DNA from: Rhodoferax sp.
Lineage (GTDB): Bacteria > Pseudomonadota > Gammaproteobacteria > Burkholderiales > Burkholderiaceae_C
Direction: 5' to 3'
Length of the DNA stretch: 23,569 nt
Assembly: GCA_028711355.1 (NCBI GenBank)
Contig: JAQTSL010000017.1
Coordinates: 1 to 23,569, forward strand
Part shown: piece after piece, positions 1 through 6,033 of the stretch
Numbering within the stretch: position 1 is the stretch's first letter
Layout: the number at the start of each line of letters is the position of its first letter
Made by a program: the position numbers and the translations under genes
Notes under the pieces: generated by a model
What the model saw: the letters and a program-made list of their open reading frames with translations, nothing else
The model's database searches: none
Told to the model about the DNA's origin: nothing

Positions 1-7
1 AATCATT

Positions 8-122
8 GGTCACGATAAACCAGAACGGGCGGTCACGATCGACCGGAATGACCGGTCACGATAAACCAGAATCGCCGGTCACGATCGACCGGAATGACCG
101 GTCACGATCGGCCGGAATACCC
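8..122. repeat. Five 23-bp tandem repeats, possible IS21-type terminal repeat region
   Basis: Five head-to-tail units start at 8, 31, 54, 77 and 100, each opening with GGTCACGAT and spaced exactly 23 bp apart. Two forms alternate: one continues AAACCAGAA (units 1 and 3), the other CGACCGGAA or CGGCCGGAA (units 2, 4 and 5). This gives a 46-bp higher-order period. The last unit runs into ATACCC. From memory, IS21-family elements of proteobacteria carry multiple repeats of this general look at their ends, so this may be the end of an element lying left of the window. No transposase is visible here, so the assignment is inference. The repeats themselves are certain. Confidence 0.85.
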
Positions 123-128
123 AAAATG

Positions 129-302
129 CCTAGCAGCCTGTCTGACTTTGGGTATCGAAGCGAAATTCGGCCCCAGCGAGGACAGTTTTTGCCGGATTTG
201 CAGACCCAAAATAGCCGTAGCTATGGGGCAAAAAGTCGGTGGAAAATGGACCGCTGCGGTCGGATTGCAGCAGATGTACCGAAAGTCCGACAGGCTGCTA
301 GG
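129..302. mobile_element. 174-bp MITE-like element with long terminal inverted repeats
   Basis: Positions 129-149 (starting CCTAGCAGCCTGTC) and 282-302 (ending GGCTGCTAGG) are inverted copies matching at 20 of 21 positions. The match continues weakly inward for about five more bases. The 130 bp between them carry no credible gene. A short non-coding segment bounded by long near-perfect inverted repeats is the structure of a miniature inverted-repeat element, or of an insertion sequence reduced to its ends. I cannot name the parent family and see no clear target-site duplication. The element begins only 6 bp after the 23-bp tandem repeats. Confidence 0.6.
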
Positions 303-509
303 GCCAACCCTATTTGTTTAGATCGCCGGTAGGGCCATTGCAAAAAAATTTGTTTTTTTAACTAGCACTAAATCGGTGATGTCGTCTGTCATCGGGTTGG
401 CCGCGATGACCTCTGCCTATGGGAACTCAAATATCCAGTATTAGATGGCGCTGACGGGCGCATTGCCTCGTTGTTCATCGCTTATGTAGTTAACGCTCGA
501 TGTGAGCGA
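303..509. other. Intergenic region downstream of panC, no gene seen
   Basis: This stretch lies beyond the stop of panC, which reads leftward. It has an AT-rich patch at about 341-361 with A and T runs. A weak hairpin sits just after the panC stop (CGCTC at 494-498 pairing with GAGCG at 504-508) without a following T run on the minus strand. I see no convincing intrinsic terminator, RNA gene or ORF here. Confidence 0.5.
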
Positions 510-1358
510 TCAAACCTCCAGGTTGTCGATCAGTCGGGTTTGGCCCAGTTTGGCCGCGCCGAGTAATACTAGGTCGGCTTGCGCCAGTAGCGTGGCAAGC
601 TCGACCGTCGCAGGCGATTGCAGGTCGGCGCGGCGGCGCAGCGTCAAGTAGTCGGGCTGCCAGCCGCGTGCGCTTAAAGCGGCCATCGCCTGTTGCTCCA
701 ACGCGGCTACATCAACCGCACCGGCTTTGAGCGCACCGGCCATGGTTTGCAGCGCCTGTGACAACTGCACTGCCTCAACGCGCTCGGCAGCGCTCAGGTA
801 GTTGTTGCGCGACGACAGCGCGAGCCCGTCGGCGGCGCGCCGGGTCGGGCCACCGATGATGTCGATCGGCAGCGCAAACTGCTGCACCATCTGGCGGATC
901 ACCATCAGTTGTTGGTAGTCTTTTTGCCCGAACACCGCCACGCGCGGTTGTACGCAGGCAAACAACTTCATCACTACGGTGCAGACGCCGGTGAAAAAAC
1001 CAGGGCGAAAGTGTCCTTCCAGCAAATCGGTCAACTCGGCAGGCGGGTTGATTTTGAAGCTTTGCGGCTGCGGGTACAGCTCGGCCTCGGTGGGCGCAAA
1101 GACCACGTCGCAACCAGCGGCCTGTAGCGCGGCGCAATCAGCGTCAAAGGTGCGCGGGTAGGTGTCAAAGTCTTCGTGTGGCAAAAACTGCAAGCGGTTG
1201 ACAAAGATGCTGGTTACCAGCACGTCGCCCAACGGCTTGGCTCGGCGCACCAGCGACAGGTGGCCGTCATGCAAATTGCCCATGGTGGGCACCAACGCAG
1301 GCCGATCAAAGGTGGTCAAGTAGCTCCGCAGGTGAGCCAGAGTTGTAATTATTTTCAT
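510..1358 (-). CDS. panC: Pantoate--beta-alanine ligase (pantothenate synthetase)
   Basis: The cytoplasmic enzyme PanC joins pantoate and beta-alanine with ATP to make pantothenate, the CoA precursor. The 282-aa product has the family's usual length. Visible motifs are the nucleotide-binding TMGNLHDGH near residues 25-33 (the HxGH-type signature), FGQKDYQQ in the middle, and GLALSSRN, which contributes to ATP binding. The common FVNPxQF motif reads FVNRLQF; I believe this variant occurs in related Burkholderiales, so I do not read it as damage. The ATG at 1358 is the only start giving the complete N-terminus, although its ribosome site is weak. The gene follows panB on the same strand after 55 bp and ends the scpA-nadB-panB-panC run. 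Confidence 0.97.
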   Translation of the reverse strand: MKIITTLAHLRSYLTTFDRPALVPTMGNLHDGHLSLVRRAKPLGDVLVTSIFVNRLQFLPHEDFDTYPRTFDADCAALQAAGCDVVFAPTEAELYPQPQSFKINPPAELTDLLEGHFRPGFFTGVCTVVMKLFACVQPRVAVFGQKDYQQLMVIRQMVQQFALPIDIIGGPTRRAADGLALSSRNNYLSAAERVEAVQLSQALQTMAGALKAGAVDVAALEQQAMAALSARGWQPDYLTLRRRADLQSPATVELATLLAQADLVLLGAAKLGQTRLIDNLEV

Positions 1359-1403
1359 AACTGCTTACGCTTTACTGGTAAGGGCTAGAGACTGTTTTTA
1401 TTG
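1359..1403. repeat. Degenerate dispersed repeat between panB and panC
   Basis: Nearly the whole panB-panC gap is filled by sequence of the form CTGCTTACGCTTTACTGG followed by TAAGGGCTAGAG and a T-rich tail. I recall this as the right half of a short repeat scattered through Comamonadaceae genomes. Similar pieces occur at 18284-18344 (AAGGGCTAAGG) and at 23190-23252. The family assignment rests on memory and resemblance, not on an alignment. Its position directly upstream of the panC start means it replaces the normal leader and may explain the poor ribosome site there. Confidence 0.4.
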
Positions 1404-1413
1404 TCAATTCGGC

Positions 1414-2313
1414 TTACCATGCATGCAACGCGTTGTCAGGGAAGCTACCCTCTTTGACGGCTTTGACGTAGGCCTGCATGGCCTCCTTGATGCCGTGCTG
1501 ACCCGGCACGCCCGGCAGTTCTGCCATGAAGTTGCGCACAAATTTTGGCATCTTGCCCAAGTTCAATCCCAGCATATCGTGCAACACCAGCACCTGGCCG
1601 GCGGTGCCGTTGCCAGCGCCAATGCCGATGGTGGCGCAGTGCTGCAACTGCCCGGTGAGCTGTGCGGCCAGCGCGGCCGGCACCATTTCCAGCACCATCA
1701 GGGTGGCGCCGGCGTCTTGCAATTCGTGCGCGTGGCGCGTCAGAATGGCGGCCGATTCGGCCGTTTTGCCCTGCACCCGGTAGCCGCCTAGCGCATGAAC
1801 GGTTTGCGGCGTCAACCCCAAGTGAGCGCAGACCGGGATGCCGCGTTCAACAAAAAAGCGCACGATGTCGGCGGTCCAGCCGCCACCTTCGAGCTTGATC
1901 ATGTGTGCGCCCGCTTGCATCAGCACCACCGCGCTGCGCAACGCTTGTTCGCGTGACTCTTGGTAGGTGCCGTAGGGCAAGTCGCCAATTAGCCAAGTGG
2001 TGGCCTGGGCCCGGCGCAAACCCCGCGCCACGCTCTCAACGTGGTAACGCATGGTTTCCAGTGTCACGCCCACGGTGCTGGAAAGGCCCTGGCAGACCAT
2101 GCCAAGTGAGTCACCCACCAAAATGCAGTCCACCCCGGCGGCGTCGGCCACGGCAGCAAAAGTGGCGTCATAGGCGGTCAACATGGTGATTTTTTCGCCG
2201 CGCGCGTGCAGCTCTTGCAGGCGCGGCAGGCTCACCGGTTTGCGCGTGGCCAGCGGGCTGGCTGGCGGCAGTGTTCCGTACGGGGAGGCGTTCTGTTCGA
2301 TCGGTGGGGTCAT
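1414..2313 (-). CDS. panB: 3-methyl-2-oxobutanoate hydroxymethyltransferase
   Basis: PanB transfers a hydroxymethyl group from 5,10-methylenetetrahydrofolate to alpha-ketoisovalerate, giving ketopantoate, the first committed step toward pantothenate. The 299-aa product is slightly longer than the usual roughly 265-285 aa because of an N-terminal lead of about 27 residues before SLPRLQELHARGEKI. Metal and substrate residues are visible: the Asp of ILVGDSLGM, the Asp of IGDLPYGTY, the Glu of IKLEGG and the Glu of LEMVP. A good ribosome site (GAGGG, 7 nt upstream) supports the ATG at 2313. It lies 54 bp after nadB and 55 bp before panC on the same strand. The intermediate step, ketopantoate reductase, is not encoded in the window. 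Confidence 0.97.
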   Translation of the reverse strand: MTPPIEQNASPYGTLPPASPLATRKPVSLPRLQELHARGEKITMLTAYDATFAAVADAAGVDCILVGDSLGMVCQGLSSTVGVTLETMRYHVESVARGLRRAQATTWLIGDLPYGTYQESREQALRSAVVLMQAGAHMIKLEGGGWTADIVRFFVERGIPVCAHLGLTPQTVHALGGYRVQGKTAESAAILTRHAHELQDAGATLMVLEMVPAALAAQLTGQLQHCATIGIGAGNGTAGQVLVLHDMLGLNLGKMPKFVRNFMAELPGVPGQHGIKEAMQAYVKAVKEGSFPDNALHAW

Positions 2314-2367
2314 GGCAGTTCCCTCAGTGGCGTCGCGAGTCTAACGGAGCTAGCAAGGGCCCTCGGG

Positions 2368-3975
2368 TCAAGCGTGTGGGTTGAGTGTGGTCGGGATCGC
2401 CTGATCCAGCAACCGCGGGTAGTCGCGGCTAAAGTGCAGACCACGGCTTTCGTGGCGCGCTTGCGCGCTGCGCACGATCAGGTCAGCCACCTGCACCAGG
2501 TTGCGCAGTTCCAGCAGGTCACGAGTGACGTGAAAGTTGGCATAAAACTCGTGTATCTCGGACTGTAGCAGCGCGATCCGGTGCGCTGCGCGTTCCAGCC
2601 GCTTGTTGGTGCGCACGATGCCCACATAGTCCCACATGAAGCGGCGCAACTCGTCCCAGTTGTGCGAGATCACCACCGCTTCGTCGGCGTCGCTGACGCG
2701 GCTGTCGTCCCACGTTGGCAAGTTCAGTGGCGCGGCGTTACTGGCGCTGGCAATGTCGGCGGTGGCAGCTTGCGCGAACACCAGGCATTCGACCAGCGAA
2801 TTGCTGGCCAGTCGGTTGGCGCCGTGCAGACCACTGCACGCCGCTTCACCAATCGCGTACAGGCCCTCGATGTCGGTGCGGCCTTGCAGGTCGGCCAGCA
2901 CGCCGCCACAGGTGTAGTGCGCCGCCGGTACTACCGGAATCGGCTGTTTGGTAATGTCGATACCCAGCTCAAAACAACGTGCGTAGATGTTCGGAAAATG
3001 CTCCAGCAAAAAGGGCTTGGGTTGGTGTGAGATGTCCAGATAGACGCAGTCAAAGCCGCCCTTTTTCATCTCGAAGTCGATCGCGCGCGCCACCACGTCG
3101 CGCGGCGCGAGTTCCAGCCGCGGATCGTGGTTGGGCATAAAGCGGGTGCCGTCGGGTAGCAGCAGGCGACCGCCTTCGCCGCGCACTGCCTCGCTGATCA
3201 AGAACGATTTGGCGTGCGGGTGGTACAGGCAAGTGGGGTGAAACTGGATGAACTCCATGTTGCGCACGCGGCAGCCGGCGCGCCAGGCGGCAGCGATGCC
3301 GTCACCGGTGCAGGTATCAGGGTTGGTGGTGTACAGATAGACCTTGCCGGCGCCACCAGTGGCCAGAATGGTTTGCGGTGCGGCAAAAGTCAGCACCTCG
3401 TCGGTGTCGCTGTCGAGCGCGTACAGGCCAACGCAACGCTGCGGGCCTGGCAAACCCAGCTTGTCGCTGGTGATCAGGTCCACCAGCGTGTGCTGCTCGA
3501 ACAGCGTAACGTTGGGCGCTTTTTTGACCGCCGCAATCAGCGTCTGCTGCACCGCTGCGCCGGTGGCATCGGTGACGTGCACGATGCGTCGTGCGCTGTG
3601 ACCACCTTCGCGCGTCAGGTGCAGCTCACCGGCCTCCTCTGAGAAAGGCACGCCCATGGTTTGCAGCCAGGCGATGCCCTTGGGCGCGTTTTCCACCACA
3701 AAGCGCGTGGCGTGCGGGTCGCACAGACCAGCGCCGGCAATGTTCGTGTCGTTGATGTGGGCTTCGAAACTGTCGTTTTTGTTCCAGACTGCGGCCATAC
3801 CCCCTTGCGCCCAGCCGCTGGAGCCTTCGGACACCTCGCGTTTGGTGATGATGGCGATTTTTTTGTTGGCCGGCAGCAGCAGTGCCGAGCTCAAACCAGC
3901 CAGCCCGCTGCCGACGATCAGGACATCAAATTTCAGGGGGGGGTGGGCTGCTGGATTGACAAGACGTGAGTTCAT
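2368..3975 (-). CDS. nadB: L-aspartate oxidase
   Basis: NadB oxidises L-aspartate to iminoaspartate with FAD, the first step of de novo NAD synthesis; NadA then uses the product. The 535-aa protein matches the family length. It shows the FAD-binding GSGLAG loop at about residues 22-27, the SSGWAQGGMAA segment, the HSARRIVH stretch near the active site, the LAPRDVVARAI helix with the substrate-region arginine, and the C-terminal FAD motif GLYAIGEAACSGLHGANRL. It belongs to the succinate dehydrogenase/fumarate reductase flavoprotein family, but these details fit NadB rather than SdhA. The ATG at 3975 starts 21 bp after the scpA stop, so the two are probably cotranscribed. nadA and nadC are not in the window. 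Confidence 0.96.
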   Translation of the reverse strand: MNSRLVNPAAHPPLKFDVLIVGSGLAGLSSALLLPANKKIAIITKREVSEGSSGWAQGGMAAVWNKNDSFEAHINDTNIAGAGLCDPHATRFVVENAPKGIAWLQTMGVPFSEEAGELHLTREGGHSARRIVHVTDATGAAVQQTLIAAVKKAPNVTLFEQHTLVDLITSDKLGLPGPQRCVGLYALDSDTDEVLTFAAPQTILATGGAGKVYLYTTNPDTCTGDGIAAAWRAGCRVRNMEFIQFHPTCLYHPHAKSFLISEAVRGEGGRLLLPDGTRFMPNHDPRLELAPRDVVARAIDFEMKKGGFDCVYLDISHQPKPFLLEHFPNIYARCFELGIDITKQPIPVVPAAHYTCGGVLADLQGRTDIEGLYAIGEAACSGLHGANRLASNSLVECLVFAQAATADIASASNAAPLNLPTWDDSRVSDADEAVVISHNWDELRRFMWDYVGIVRTNKRLERAAHRIALLQSEIHEFYANFHVTRDLLELRNLVQVADLIVRSAQARHESRGLHFSRDYPRLLDQAIPTTLNPHA

Positions 3976-3996
3976 GATGCGTTGGGTGATAAAAGT

Positions 3997-4845
3997 TCAG
4001 GACGGGGTGTACGACAAGCGCACGTAGATCGGTGCAAAGGCTTCGGCCTGGGTCACCTCGATCAGTGACTCTTTGGCCAGTTCGAGCAAGGCGATGAAGG
4101 TCACCACCAGTACTGGCGTGCCCTTGATGGGATCAAATAAGTCTTCGAATTCGACAAAACGGCGACCCTGCAGGCGTTTCAGGATATGGCTCATGTGTTC
4201 GCGCACCGACAGCTCTTCACGCGTGATTTTGTGGCGCTCGATCAGCTTGGCGCGCTGCCAAATCGACGCCCAGGCTTGTTGCAGATCGGTCACCGACACG
4301 TCGGCCAAGCGTGGCTGCAATGACTGTTCCACATAGACCTGCGCTGCCAAGAAATCGCGACCCAGTTGCGGCAGGGCGTTCAGCCGCGCCGCCGCCCGTT
4401 TCATCTGCTCGTATTCCATCAGTCGTCGCACCAATTCGGCGCGCGGGTCTTCTGGCTCTTGGCCCGCTGGCACGGGACGGGGCGGCAGCAGCATACGCGA
4501 TTTAATTTCGATCAGCATGGCCGCCATCAGCAGGTATTCGGCGGCCAGTTCCAGATTGCGGTGGCGGATTTCTTCGACGTAGCTCAGGTATTGGCGCGTC
4601 AAGCCGGCCATCGGGATGTCCAGAATGTTGAAATTTTGTTTGCGGATCAGGTACAACAGCAAATCGAGTGGACCTTCAAACGCCTCCAGAAATACTTCTA
4701 GCGCGTCGGGTGGAATGTATAAATCTTGTGGCAGCACAAACAGCGGCTCGCCATACAGGCGAGCCAGCGCCACCTGATCTACCACCTGTGGCATATCGGT
4801 CGGGCTGGACGCACCAAACAGGTCCGACGATGCGGTGACGATCAT
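3997..4845 (-). CDS. scpA: Segregation and condensation protein A
   Basis: ScpA is the kleisin subunit of the SMC-ScpA-ScpB condensin that organises and segregates the chromosome. The protein shows the family hallmark FEGPLDLLLYLIRKQ near residue 57, the following DIPMAGLTRQYLSY and LAAEYLLMAAMLIEIKSRMLLP helices, and a C-terminal winged-helix part (VTFIALLELAKESLIEVTQ). The frame also opens with TTG at 4851. I chose the ATG two codons later (282 aa) because neither start has a clear ribosome site. It sits between the DUF3460 gene (68 bp upstream) and nadB (21 bp downstream). In Burkholderiales scpA commonly lies near pan genes, as it does here. Confidence 0.95.
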   Translation of the reverse strand: MIVTASSDLFGASSPTDMPQVVDQVALARLYGEPLFVLPQDLYIPPDALEVFLEAFEGPLDLLLYLIRKQNFNILDIPMAGLTRQYLSYVEEIRHRNLELAAEYLLMAAMLIEIKSRMLLPPRPVPAGQEPEDPRAELVRRLMEYEQMKRAAARLNALPQLGRDFLAAQVYVEQSLQPRLADVSVTDLQQAWASIWQRAKLIERHKITREELSVREHMSHILKRLQGRRFVEFEDLFDPIKGTPVLVVTFIALLELAKESLIEVTQAEAFAPIYVRLSYTPS

Positions 4846-4913
4846 GGACAAGGTGACAGACCAGAAAAAAACCGGAAAAACGGCAGCAGAGGGCGCCGCC
4901 AGCGCAGTCCGGC

Positions 4914-5120
4914 TTAGTGGGTTTCAGTCTGATAGACGTAGGGCTTTTGCGGCACCTGAGCGGCGCGGTAGTCGCGCCAGGCGTCGCGATCCACCGATTT
5001 GTCCCACAACAGATTGCGCCCAAGTTGCTGGCCTTGTTCGACCTTGGGGTCTTTTTGCCTCAGGCTGTCGAGGAACTGAGTGGCCTCAGAGGTGTAGTAG
5101 GGACGATGGAAAATGTACAT
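4914..5120 (-). CDS. DUF3460 family small protein
   Basis: This is a 68-aa soluble protein of unknown function. Its layout is typical of the DUF3460 family in beta-proteobacteria: an opening MYIFHRPYYTSEATQFL, a central GRNLLWDKSVD and an ending AAQVPQKPYVYQTETH. The ATG at 5120 is chosen over longer upstream openings because GAAAGG lies at a suitable distance before it and the family begins there. The gene precedes scpA, an association I recall from other Burkholderiales. It begins 59 bp after the end of the leftward hyf operon and may receive read-through from it. Confidence 0.85.
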   Translation of the reverse strand: MYIFHRPYYTSEATQFLDSLRQKDPKVEQGQQLGRNLLWDKSVDRDAWRDYRAAQVPQKPYVYQTETH

Positions 5121-5170
5121 GGTTGAAACCTTTCGGTGGCATTTTACGCGTGCCCGAAATCGTGCTTTTT

Positions 5171-5195
5171 GCGGCCAGCTCAGCGCGCTGGCCGC
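5171..5195 (-). other. Hairpin overlapping the hyfI stop codon
   Basis: GCGGCCAGC at 5171-5179 pairs perfectly with GCTGGCCGC at 5187-5195 around a 7-base loop that contains the stop of the leftward hyfI. In the minus-strand transcript the stem is followed by AAAAA rather than U residues, so it is not a standard intrinsic terminator for this operon. It could protect the mRNA end or attenuate read-through into the DUF3460-scpA block. Confidence 0.55.
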
Positions 5196-5701
5196 GCCTC
5201 GATCGCTTGCAAAATACCGCGCATCAGCGCCAGCGGTGTCGGTGGGCAGCCGGGGATGACCGCATCGACCGGAATCACGTTGGCCACCGCACCGCAACTG
5301 GCGTAGCTGGTGCCAAATTCGCCGCCGCAGGCACCACAGTCACCCGCTGCAATCACCAGCCGTGGTTCGGGTGTGGCGGCGTAGGTGCGTTTAAGCGCTT
5401 CTTGCATATGGCGCGACACCGGGCCGGTCACCAGCAGCATGTCAGCAAAGCGCGGGCTGGCGACAAAGTGCACGCCAAAGCGCTCGATGCTGTAGTAAGG
5501 GTTGCCCAGCATCTGGATTTCAAGCTCGCAGCCGTTGCACGAGCCAGCATCGACTTCGCGGATCGCCAGGCTGCCATTGAAACGCGCGCCGACGTGCTGG
5601 CGCAACTGTTCGCCAACCTGTAGCAGGGCCGGCTCGTCCGATGCGGGTATCGGCTCGGTCAGGATGCCGATACGCTGGATTTTTCCGAGGATGCTCAGCA
5701 T
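5180..5701 (-). CDS. hyfI: Ehr/Hyf-like complex small (NuoB-like) Fe-S subunit, leftward copy
   Basis: This cytoplasm-facing electron-transfer subunit belongs to a group 4 hydrogenase/complex I-like membrane complex. The 173-aa protein carries GSCNGCELEI (C55, C58), GDCGAC (C122, C125) and PGCPP (C152). These supply the four cysteines expected for the single [4Fe-4S] cluster homologous to N2 of complex I. An upstream in-frame extension to 5974 exists. The ATG at 5701 is preferred because it has AAGGA upstream and gives the same 173-aa length and N-terminus style as the rightward paralogue. Unlike that paralogue, which overlaps hyfG by 4 nt, this gene is separated from hyfG by 332 bp of hairpin-rich DNA. 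The hyfI symbol follows homology only; the complex is probably not a hydrogenase. Confidence 0.92.
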   Translation of the reverse strand: MLSILGKIQRIGILTEPIPASDEPALLQVGEQLRQHVGARFNGSLAIREVDAGSCNGCELEIQMLGNPYYSIERFGVHFVASPRFADMLLVTGPVSRHMQEALKRTYAATPEPRLVIAAGDCGACGGEFGTSYASCGAVANVIPVDAVIPGCPPTPLALMRGILQAIEARPAR

Positions 5702-6033
5702 GATCCTAGATTCCTTAGTTGGACGCGCCCGAGTGGGCCGCTGGCGGCGCGTCTGGGTAGGGCGATTGCCGCGGCTCCAAACGCGCCTGCGCACGTTTGG
5801 ACGGCAAAAGCAGGTCATGCCTCTGGCATGGCTGCGCCCTGCAAGGGCGACGACGCAGCGGGCTCCTGCCCGCAAGGAGAAGTAACGACCCCAGGCGCGT
5901 TGCCAGTGGCTCAATCGGGTGCGTAGCGCTGTCACCCAAAAGGTGAACTCGATCAAAGCCAAAATAATCAACATTCATAAGCAGTTAGTGACACCTGTTA
6001 GCGGTCAACTGAGGAATTTAGGATGATTGAGGC
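5702..6033. repeat. Hairpin array inserted between hyfG and hyfI (leftward operon)
   Basis: This 332-bp spacer contains a run of perfect short inverted repeats. They are GACGCGCC/GGCGCGTC (5722-5729/5746-5753) with an inner GCCGC/GCGGC, CCAAACG/CGTTTGG (5777-5783/5794-5800), CATGCC/GGCATG (5816-5821/5825-5830), CGCCCT/AGGGCG (5835-5840/5844-5849) and GCGGGC/GCCCGC (5858-5863/5868-5873). No recognisable gene is present. A reading frame opening at 5974 with a hydrophobic start (MLIILALIEFTFWV) runs in frame into hyfI, but it has no good ribosome site and turns Arg-rich. The array resembles extragenic palindromic repeat clusters. It could act in mRNA processing or in differential expression of hyfI. 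Confidence 0.7.

Noticed and set aside
8..122. Possible CRISPR array
   Set aside because: The 23-bp units are directly contiguous with no unique spacers between them, and no cas genes are present.
6..332. Open frame of 108 aa across the left edge
   Set aside because: It is a translation of the 23-bp repeats and the inverted-repeat element, with no family resemblance and no ribosome site.
1195..1215. PanC FVNPxQF motif changed to FVNRLQF as a sign of damage
   Set aside because: The rest of the active site is intact, and I recall the same variant in related Burkholderiales PanC proteins.
5171..5195. Intrinsic terminator at the end of the leftward operon
   Set aside because: The stem is strong, but in the direction of transcription it is followed by A residues. 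The T run is on the wrong side.
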